Shown: one piece after another, positions 1 to 4,941 of the stretch
Layout: each line of letters starts with the position of its first letter
Position numbering within the stretch: the stretch's first letter is position 1
NCBI GenBank assembly: GCA_946405655.1
Contig: CAMJHX010000089.1
Coordinates: forward strand, 1 to 5,828
DNA from: an uncultured Clostridia bacterium
GTDB lineage: Bacteria; Bacillota; Clostridia; Oscillospirales; Oscillospiraceae
Direction: 5' to 3'
Length of the DNA stretch: 5,828 nt
The notes under the pieces: model-generated
What the model was told of the DNA's origin: nothing
The model's input: the letters and a program-made list of their open reading frames with translations, nothing else
The model's database searches: none
Position numbers and translations under genes: made by a program

Positions 1-1432
1 CCCGCCGCGCCTGCGTGGGCTGCAGCATCCGCCCCTCGCGCACATAGTCCTCAAACTGATAGATCACGCAGATGCGGATGCTCGCAGCCGGGTTCCCGGA
101 GTTTTCCGTCTGCGCGAGCAGCGCATGGCTCACCGCGCGAAACTCTGCCTGCGCGTACATCGGATACTGCGCCGCCAGCACGGCTCTCACGCACCAGGCA
201 ATCTCCTGCGACTCCGGAACCTCCGGAATGGCAGGATTCCGTGCGGTTTTCACCGCCGCGTCTGCCGCCTGATAGAGCGCCTCGCCGCCGGAGTACCAGT
301 CCGGAATAAGCTGTTCCTTTTGGATATCCGGAAAGTATCCGACGCCGTTGGAGGCGATCGAAAACTGTATTTCTTTTCCGTCCGCGTCCCGAAAGACCAG
401 CCCATAGCTGTAACCTTGCGGTATCTTTTCTTCTACCTTCATGTTCAGCGCCATCTGATACCATTCCTGCGCCTGCTTCGCGTCCGTAATCAGCGCGCCG
501 CTCGGATAGTAGGAGGAGAGCCAGTCGTTCACCTGCACCTCCACCGGGGTGAAAGAATCCGTCTTCGGATTCGTCAGAAAGCAGCCCGCGAGCCCGAGCG
601 AGAGCACGACCGCCAGCACCGAAAACGCCACGGCGGGTTTTTTGTATCTGGCGATCGCGCGGATGCGCCCCTTCACGCCCGTCTCGCCGAAGGCGAGCGG
701 GGCGGCGAGACGAAAGCCCGGCGCGCTGCACCGCAGCAGCGTCTCGACGTAGGACTGCCGATCCTGCACCGAGTAATTCCGGATGACCGCCTCGTCGCAG
801 GCGCTCTCCAGATCCCGGCAGAAGAGCGCCCAGCAAGCCCATACCAGAGGGTCAAACCAATAGACAGTCAGGAGCACGAACCCCAGCGCCTTCCACCACG
901 GATCGCCCCGACGCAGATGCGCCTTCTCGTGCGCCAGCACCCAGCCGCGGTCCGCCTCCGGCAGCGCGGCGGGGAGGTAGATCCTCGGGCGCACCAGACC
1001 GAGCAGAAACGGCGTCGAGATCCCGTCGCAGAGGCGGACATTTCCCTCCAGCGGCACGGACTCGCGCACCCGCCGCCGCAGCCGCAGATCGGACACGGCG
1101 GCATAGACCGCCATACCGCCCACGCCCGCGGCCCAGACCCAGGCCGCAAGCTCCGCGCGGCGGATGGTCGAAGCTTCCTCCATCGGCGCCGCAGCCGCAG
1201 CCTCCGGCTCCTGAATCGCGCCGACCACCTGCACCGGCGCCGCCTCCGGCACGAGGCTCGCCCGGCTCTCCGGCAGGGCCGGGAGCGCCAGCCGCAGCGC
1301 CGCGAGGAGCCACAGCAGCAGCATCCACCGCCGCGGCGCCTTCTGCAAAAGCAGTCTCGCGGCCAGCACCGCCGCGAGCATCCACGTTCCGGCAATTGCG
1401 TGGTTCAACAGATATAAAAACACAGCTTCCAT
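1..1432 (-). CDS. BlaR1-like M56 family membrane metalloprotease, distal paralogue (partial, C-terminus beyond window)
   Basis: Open frame of 477 codons with no stop before the left edge, so the 3' end is missing. By family knowledge, M56 proteins are polytopic sensor-transducers whose cytosolic zinc-protease domain is activated by an outer domain and leads to loss of a BlaI-type repressor. Seen here: hydrophobic helices near residues 4-30, 36-52 and 95-113; a cytosolic core with HEKAH at 168-172, RRGD at 174-177 and DLESACDE at 207-214 (H168, H172 and E209 are the probable zinc ligands, E169 the general base); the conserved FGETGVKGRI at 248-257; and a fourth helix near 267-283. After that lies an outer domain of at least 190 residues with no recognisable penicillin-binding motif. 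The fourth helix is preceded by RYKK and ends in LAGC (281-284), which resembles a lipobox. The ATG at 1432 follows a GGAGGAAGGA stretch inside the end of the upstream gene, 7 bp after its stop, so translational coupling is likely. The core is strongly similar to the upstream paralogue. Family call is sure; ligand unknown. Confidence 0.9.
   Translation of the reverse strand, partial: MEAVFLYLLNHAIAGTWMLAAVLAARLLLQKAPRRWMLLLWLLAALRLALPALPESRASLVPEAAPVQVVGAIQEPEAAAAAPMEEASTIRRAELAAWVWAAGVGGMAVYAAVSDLRLRRRVRESVPLEGNVRLCDGISTPFLLGLVRPRIYLPAALPEADRGWVLAHEKAHLRRGDPWWKALGFVLLTVYWFDPLVWACWALFCRDLESACDEAVIRNYSVQDRQSYVETLLRCSAPGFRLAAPLAFGETGVKGRIRAIARYKKPAVAFSVLAVVLSLGLAGCFLTNPKTDSFTPVEVQVNDWLSSYYPSGALITDAKQAQEWYQMALNMKVEEKIPQGYSYGLVFRDADGKEIQFSIASNGVGYFPDIQKEQLIPDWYSGGEALYQAADAAVKTARNPAIPEVPESQEIAWCVRAVLAAQYPMYAQAEFRAVSHALLAQTENSGNPAASIRICVIYQFEDYVREGRMLQPTQARR
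663..700. repeat. 38-bp exact repeat, copy in the distal M56 gene
   Basis: Identical base for base to 2296-2333. It encodes the PLAFGETGVKGRI segment just before TM4. It lies inside a longer block of high but imperfect similarity between the two M56 genes and marks their common origin by duplication. Confidence 0.9.
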
Positions 1433-1439
1433 ATCGTCA

Positions 1440-3125
1440 TCATCCTTCCTCCCACGGCGGGAGCTCCGGCAGGGAGAAGTGCAGCCACAGATCGTCCACC
1501 TTCTCCCGAATCTGCCAACAGCAGTCGTTCACGAGGCCATCGGTGTGCTCGTCCTGCGTGGCGCGCAGATTCACGAGCTCGCTCTCAAATTCCGCCAGCG
1601 CATCCGGCGCAGGCACCGCCGTCCAGCTGCCGTCACCATGGCGTGTGAGTTCAAACACCTCCACGCGCTGCGAAGCTTTCAGCACGCGGTACTGCTCCGG
1701 CTCCGTCTCGGCAGTGTCCCAGACGAGATCATGCACGCAGATTCTCCAGACGCCGGTCTGAACGCGGAGCACACCATATACATCGTGCGCCTCGCAGCGA
1801 AACTCCGTTCCCTCGACAGGAGCGCGTCCGGCAAGAACTGCATTGCGGAGCACATCATTAAGCGCGCTGTCCTCCACATTTGGGGCGTCCTCGCGGATGG
1901 CCTGCACCATAGCGTAGAGCTTCCCGCCGTCGCGGAATACCAGCGGCTCGTCTATATACTGATCCTGTGGGTAATACATCATCGTCCCATCGGCATTCAG
2001 CTCCACGAGCAGGCTCTCGTCATATTTGTGATCCCGGAGCAGCAGTGTAATCGCGTCCGCCTGCCGCGCAAAATCGTCGGCGGGCTTTGCGTTCTGCAGC
2101 GCGTCGTAAAGCCGGGAGACCAAATCCGTGTCCGTCATCTTCAGTGCAGCAGGTACACCGGGCAGCGACGCCTCGTCCGGTTCAAAGGTCGGCAGCCGGT
2201 GGTTCGTCGCGAGACTCACGCCCAGCAGCAGGCAGACCGCCGCCATGAGCAGCGTCGCCCATCGCGCCGGGCGGCGATACCGCGCCAGCGCCTGAATGCG
2301 CCCCTTCACGCCCGTCTCGCCGAAGGCGAGCGGCGCCGAGAGCACGCCCTTCGGCGCGGAGCAGCGCAGCAGCGTTTCGCTGTAGGCTTTGCGATCCTGC
2401 ACCGAGTAATCCCGGATGACCGTCTCGTCGCACGCGAGCTCCAGATCCCGGCAGAACCGGCTGTAGCCCAGCCACAGCAGCGGATTCGGCCAGAAGAGCG
2501 CCAGCAGCAGAAAGCCCAGCGCCTTCCACCAGTGATCTCCCCGCCGCAGGTGCGCCGTCTCGTGCGCGATCACGTGCGCGCGCTCCGCCTCGTCGAGACC
2601 GGACGGCAGATAAATCGTCGGCCGCAGCAGCCCCATCAGAAAGGGGGAGGGGAGACCGTCGCACAGCCGCACGCGCTTCCAGCCCGCCAGCGGCACCGAC
2701 TCCGCCACCGAGCGGCGCAGCCGGAGTGTGGAGATCAGGGCGTAGAGCAGCATGATCACTGTGCCGATGACCCAAATGACCCCCAGCACCGTCAGAACGC
2801 GCGCAATTGCATCGGGCGCAAACGCGCGGTTATCGTAGAACAATCGGTGCTGCAGCCCGAGCCCGTACCAGTCCACCGCCGGAATGTGCGACACCAGCCA
2901 CACCCCGCCGTCCGACTGCCGCGCCATCGGCGCGGAGGTGCGCAGCAGTCCGATCGGCGTCGAGACCGCCGCCGGGATCACCAGCCGCACCGCCGCAGCG
3001 CTCCACAGCAGGCAGGTCAGCCACTTCGGCGCCCGCCGCAGCAGCGGCCTGAGCAGCAGCAGAACCAGCACCACCGCCCCGCCGGTCAGGGCGAGGTTTG
3101 CAAGCTTCAAAAACAGGGAATCCAT
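1440..3125 (-). CDS. BlaR1-like M56 family membrane metalloprotease, proximal paralogue with non-PBP sensor domain
   Basis: Complete 561-residue gene, probably the antirepressor for the BlaI-like protein encoded 18 bp upstream. Layout: TM1 about 6-27, TM2 about 36-52, an outer loop of about 55 residues, TM3 about 108-131, a cytosolic protease domain of about 132-285, TM4 about 288-306, and a large outer domain 307-561. Protease residues: HETAH 188-192, RRGD 194-197, and DLELACDE 227-234 (H188, H192 and E229 are likely zinc ligands). FGETGVKGRI 268-277 precedes TM4. True BlaR1 carries a class D beta-lactamase-like sensor with an acylated SxxK serine; no SxxK followed by KTG-like motif is visible here, so direct beta-lactam sensing is not supported. 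The outer domain has four cysteines (444, 463 and the vicinal pair 535-536). The start is supported by AAGGAG 6 bp upstream. The gene ends TGATGA, and its last codons overlap the ribosome binding site of the next gene. The signal it senses is unknown. Confidence 0.92.
   Translation of the reverse strand: MDSLFLKLANLALTGGAVVLVLLLLRPLLRRAPKWLTCLLWSAAAVRLVIPAAVSTPIGLLRTSAPMARQSDGGVWLVSHIPAVDWYGLGLQHRLFYDNRAFAPDAIARVLTVLGVIWVIGTVIMLLYALISTLRLRRSVAESVPLAGWKRVRLCDGLPSPFLMGLLRPTIYLPSGLDEAERAHVIAHETAHLRRGDHWWKALGFLLLALFWPNPLLWLGYSRFCRDLELACDETVIRDYSVQDRKAYSETLLRCSAPKGVLSAPLAFGETGVKGRIQALARYRRPARWATLLMAAVCLLLGVSLATNHRLPTFEPDEASLPGVPAALKMTDTDLVSRLYDALQNAKPADDFARQADAITLLLRDHKYDESLLVELNADGTMMYYPQDQYIDEPLVFRDGGKLYAMVQAIREDAPNVEDSALNDVLRNAVLAGRAPVEGTEFRCEAHDVYGVLRVQTGVWRICVHDLVWDTAETEPEQYRVLKASQRVEVFELTRHGDGSWTAVPAPDALAEFESELVNLRATQDEHTDGLVNDCCWQIREKVDDLWLHFSLPELPPWEEG
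1443..1452 (-). promoter_or_regulatory. Ribosome binding site of the distal M56 gene, embedded in the end of the proximal one
   Basis: The minus strand reads GGAGGAAGGA within the last codons of the proximal M56 gene. Its AAGGA half is 10 bp and its GGAGG half 15 bp from the ATG at 1432. The placement inside the upstream coding end, next to a double TGA stop, suggests reinitiation or coupling of the two paralogues. Confidence 0.65.
2296..2333. repeat. 38-bp exact repeat, copy in the proximal M56 gene
   Basis: Second copy of the 663-700 repeat, in the same reading frame of the paralogue and the same orientation, 1633 bp away. Confidence 0.9.
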
Positions 3126-3143
3126 CTTTTTCTCCTTCTTCTC

Positions 3144-3506
3144 TCATTCCATCGCGTCGATCAGCGCCTTGAGCTCCGCCACTTCCTCCGGCTTCAGCTT
3201 TTTCCCGGCGGTGAACGCCGCCACGAACGCCGGCAGCGACCCGCCGAACCGCTCGGACACGAACTGCTCCGACTGCGCCGTGTCAAATTCGTGTTGCGTC
3301 ACCTTTGCCGTCACCACACCGTCCGCAGTCTCGAAGAGCCCGCGCTCACACAGCCGCTTGAGCACCGTGTAGGTCGTCGTGCGCTTCCAGTCGAGCGCGT
3401 CGGCGCACAGCGCCACGAGCTGCCGCGTCGTCACCGGCGCGTTCGCCCAGACGATCTCCGCGAACCGCCGCTCCGCCGCGCCCAGATGCAGATCCTTTGC
3501 TTCCAT
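3144..3506 (-). CDS. BlaI/MecI/CopY-family winged-helix transcriptional repressor
   Basis: 120-residue protein, close to the usual length for BlaI/MecI. Residues about 5-70 form a winged helix: an AAERRFAEIVW helix (10-20) corresponds to the family's first helix, VTTRQLVALC (25-34) to the second, and KRTTTYTVLKRLCERGLF (41-58) to the DNA-recognition helix and turn into the wing. The C-terminal part (about 72-120) is the helical dimerisation domain, including the region where BlaI and MecI are cut by the BlaR1/MecR1 pathway. At that site the staphylococcal proteins have Asn-Phe; by my alignment this one has Ala97-Phe98. I chose the ATG at 3506 because GGAGG lies 7 bp upstream of it; the ATG two codons earlier (3512) is only 1 bp from that site. 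It heads an operon with two M56 proteases, and its promoter overlaps two CTACA/TGTAG palindromes, so autorepression is the likely mode. Other targets are not visible. The symbol is left blank because no beta-lactamase link is seen. Confidence 0.93.
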   Translation of the reverse strand: MEAKDLHLGAAERRFAEIVWANAPVTTRQLVALCADALDWKRTTTYTVLKRLCERGLFETADGVVTAKVTQHEFDTAQSEQFVSERFGGSLPAFVAAFTAGKKLKPEEVAELKALIDAME

Positions 3507-3513
3507 ATGCATG

Positions 3514-3518
3514 CCTCC
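3514..3518 (-). promoter_or_regulatory. Ribosome binding site that decides the repressor start
   Basis: The minus strand reads GGAGG here. It is 7 bp from the ATG at 3506 and 1 bp from the ATG at 3512, so the downstream ATG is the functional start and the protein begins MEAKDL. Confidence 0.75.
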
Positions 3519-3526
3519 ATTTCTGT

Positions 3527-3539
3527 CTACATTTTGTAG
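3527..3539. promoter_or_regulatory. BlaI-type operator, promoter-proximal copy
   Basis: Palindrome CTACA-TTT-TGTAG with perfect 5-bp arms; one base further out on each side a G/C pair also matches, giving GnCTACA-N3-TGTAGnC. It contains the TACA/TGTA half sites typical of BlaI, MecI and CopY operators. It lies just downstream of the repressor promoter -10, about at the transcription start, where a bound dimer would block transcription. Binding by the adjacent repressor is inferred. Confidence 0.8.
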
Positions 3540-3547
3540 TCAATTAC

Positions 3548-3576
3548 AGTCTACACGATGTAGTCAACTCTGTCAA
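3548..3576 (-). promoter_or_regulatory. Promoter of the repressor-M56-M56 operon
   Basis: The minus strand shows TTGACA (3576-3571), a 17-bp spacer and TAGACT (3553-3548), a perfect -35 and a 4/6 -10 for the housekeeping sigma factor. Predicted start near 3541, giving a leader of about 35 nt. One palindrome overlaps the core promoter and the other sits at the start site, the expected arrangement for repression. Confidence 0.7.
3551..3563. promoter_or_regulatory. BlaI-type operator, promoter-overlapping copy
   Basis: Palindrome CTACA-CGA-TGTAG, with the same arms and 3-bp centre as the copy at 3527-3539 and exactly 24 bp from it. It overlaps the -10 hexamer and the -10/-35 spacer of the minus-strand promoter. 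Its near edge is 28 bp from the hisS -35, so any effect on hisS would be indirect. Confidence 0.8.
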
Positions 3577-3590
3577 GCATTTTCTCAAAG

Positions 3591-3619
3591 TTGACACCGC
3601 CGCCGACCTAATTTATAAT
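3591..3619 (+). promoter_or_regulatory. Consensus sigma-A promoter of hisS-mscS
   Basis: TTGACA (3591-3596), a 17-bp spacer, then TATAAT (3614-3619): a perfect match in both hexamers and spacing. Predicted start near 3626, leaving a leader of about 30 nt before the chosen hisS start. That is too short for a T-box or other riboswitch, so tRNA-dependent control of hisS by a leader is not expected from this promoter. Confidence 0.85.
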
Positions 3620-3640
3620 GAGGGGCGTCAGAAGATTGAA

Positions 3641-3645
3641 AGGAA
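3641..3645 (+). promoter_or_regulatory. Ribosome binding site that decides the hisS start
   Basis: AGGAA lies 9 bp before ATG 3655 and directly against ATG 3646. Only the downstream ATG has workable spacing, so the protein should begin MDFIKTPVKG, also the better fit to HisRS N-termini. Confidence 0.6.
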
Positions 3646-3654
3646 ATGATTCCA

Positions 3655-4920
3655 ATGGACTTTATCAAAACGCCCGTCAAGGGCATGCGCGATCAGCTCC
3701 CCGGCGATGTGCAGCTTCGGCAGCGCGTCATGGGGCTCATTCGCGATACCTACCGTCGCTACGGCTTCACCGAGATCGAAACGCCCGCCATGGAGCACAT
3801 CGAAAACCTCTCCAACAAGCAGGGCGGCGAGAATGAGAAGCTCATCTTCAAGATCCTCAAGCGCGGCCGCGATCTCGAGAAGGTGATCGAGAGCGGCGGC
3901 ACCGACTTTGCCGATACCGGTCTGCGCTATGACCTCACCGTCCCGCTCGCGCGCTATTATGCCGCGAACGCCGCGCAGCTGCCGAGCCCGTTCAAGGCGC
4001 TGCAGATCGGCAGCGTCTGGCGCGCCGACAAGCCGCAGAAGGGCCGCTTCCGCCAGTTCACCCAGTGCGATATCGACATTCTGGGCGACGGCTCCGAGCT
4101 TGCGGAGATCGAGCTCATCGCCGCCACGAGCGAGGCGCTCTCCGCCATTTTCGCCCAGGCGGGCATCCGCGATTTCACCGTCCACGTCAGCGACCGCCGC
4201 ATCCTCTCCGGCATGGCGCGCTACGCGGGCTTTGACGAAGCCGACTTCGGCAACGTCTTCATCATCCTCGATAAGCTCGATAAGATCGGGCTTGACGGTG
4301 TGCGCAATGAACTCGAAAAGGCGGGCTACGATCCCGCCGCCGTGGAGAAATGCGTCGCCATCTTCGCCGAGGACGCGGCGGGGAAGGGGCCGGCGGATTT
4401 CTGCGCCTTCCTCGATGAGACCTGCCTCGACCCCGCGGTCCCGCAGTCTCTCGAGCGCATCCTCGCGTGCGTCCGCGCCATGAACCGCCCCGGCGTCTCG
4501 GTCGTCTTCGATCCCACGCTCGTGCGCGGCATGGGCTACTATACCGGCACGATCTTCGAGTGCACCATCGACGGCTACGGCTTCGCCATCGCGGGCGGCG
4601 GCCGGTATGACAAGATGGTCGGCAAATATTCCGGCACGGACGTGCCCGCCTGCGGCTTCTCCATCGGCTTTGAGCGCATCATCACGATCCTGCAGGACCA
4701 CGCCGACGCGATCGATGCGGCCAAGGAGCCGAAGGTCGCCCTCCTCGCGGAAAAGGGCGTCGATAACGAGCGGCTCGCCGCGCTCTTCCACCGCGCCCAG
4801 ACCCTGCGCGACGAGGGCAAGACCGTCACCGTGCAGACGATGAAGAAAAACATCCGCCGCCAGATCGAGCTTCTGGAGGCGGAGGGATATACCGAGATCG
4901 AAAAGGTCTATAAGAACTAA
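3655..4920 (+). CDS. hisS: Histidine--tRNA ligase (HisRS), class II, with short anticodon-binding domain
   Basis: 421-residue enzyme that activates histidine with ATP and charges tRNA-His in the cytosol. Seen: N-terminal KGMRDQLPGD (9-18); LRYDLTVPLAR (90-100); motif 2 as WRADKPQKGRFRQFTQ (122-137) followed by CDIDILG, with R123 at the expected ATP-contacting position; the HisRS signature LVRGMGYYTGTIFE (289-302), with R291 at the catalytic-arginine position; motif 3 region AGGGRYD (313-319) and GFSIGFER (334-341). The RYDLTVPLAR form resembles the eukaryote-like HisRS subtype, also known in bacteria, rather than the E. coli LRPEGT form. The anticodon-binding domain (about 360-421) is only about 62 residues and lacks the usual final strands. 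A HisZ regulatory subunit is less likely because the catalytic residues and part of the tRNA domain remain. I prefer ATG 3655 over 3646 because AGGA at 3641-3644 is 10 bp upstream of the former and 1 bp from the latter. First gene of an operon with an MscS channel. Confidence 0.93.
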   Translation: MDFIKTPVKGMRDQLPGDVQLRQRVMGLIRDTYRRYGFTEIETPAMEHIENLSNKQGGENEKLIFKILKRGRDLEKVIESGGTDFADTGLRYDLTVPLARYYAANAAQLPSPFKALQIGSVWRADKPQKGRFRQFTQCDIDILGDGSELAEIELIAATSEALSAIFAQAGIRDFTVHVSDRRILSGMARYAGFDEADFGNVFIILDKLDKIGLDGVRNELEKAGYDPAAVEKCVAIFAEDAAGKGPADFCAFLDETCLDPAVPQSLERILACVRAMNRPGVSVVFDPTLVRGMGYYTGTIFECTIDGYGFAIAGGGRYDKMVGKYSGTDVPACGFSIGFERIITILQDHADAIDAAKEPKVALLAEKGVDNERLAALFHRAQTLRDEGKTVTVQTMKKNIRRQIELLEAEGYTEIEKVYKN

Positions 4921-4941
4921 CCGGGAAAGGAGTATTCTCAA

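Larger units (their letters stand above)
3520..3567. repeat. Tandem 24-bp direct repeat carrying the two operators
   Basis: On the minus strand, TTGACTACA-N3-TGTAGAC plus five more bases occurs twice in direct succession (3567-3544 and 3543-3520), identical at about 19 of 24 positions. The 3-bp palindrome centres differ completely while the arms and the TTGA flank are kept, which points to selection on the binding bases. Confidence 0.75.

Noticed and set aside
840..860. Possible frameshift splitting the distal M56 gene, suggested by separate minus-strand open frames ending and starting around 842-852
   Set aside because: Translating from ATG 1432 gives one uninterrupted M56 protein through this position (HEKAH to ACDE and on to the left edge); the split frames are out-of-frame shadows.
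125..1417. A 430-codon plus-strand open frame opposite the distal M56 gene
   Set aside because: Codon-aligned shadow of the minus-strand M56 frame, with low-complexity Arg/His/Gln-rich product.
1440..3125. True beta-lactam sensor BlaR1/MecR1
   Set aside because: The protease half fits, but no acylatable SxxK with downstream SxN/KTG motifs could be found in the outer domain and no beta-lactamase or PBP gene is adjacent in the window.
1479..3539. A 686-codon plus-strand open frame opposite the proximal M56 gene and the repressor
   Set aside because: Codon-aligned antisense shadow of the M56 gene, rich in Arg, Gln, His and Pro, with no ribosome binding site or domain. It would also run through the divergent control region.
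3507..3654. T-box or other leader riboswitch ahead of hisS
   Set aside because: The perfect promoter leaves only about 30 nt of leader, too short for a T-box, and no terminator-like hairpin is seen between promoter and start.
3655..4920. HisZ, the ATP phosphoribosyltransferase regulatory subunit
   Set aside because: HisZ lacks the anticodon-binding domain and usually loses catalytic residues. Here motif 2 Arg, the LVRG-YYTG signature, motif 3 and most of a C-terminal domain remain, and no hisG follows.
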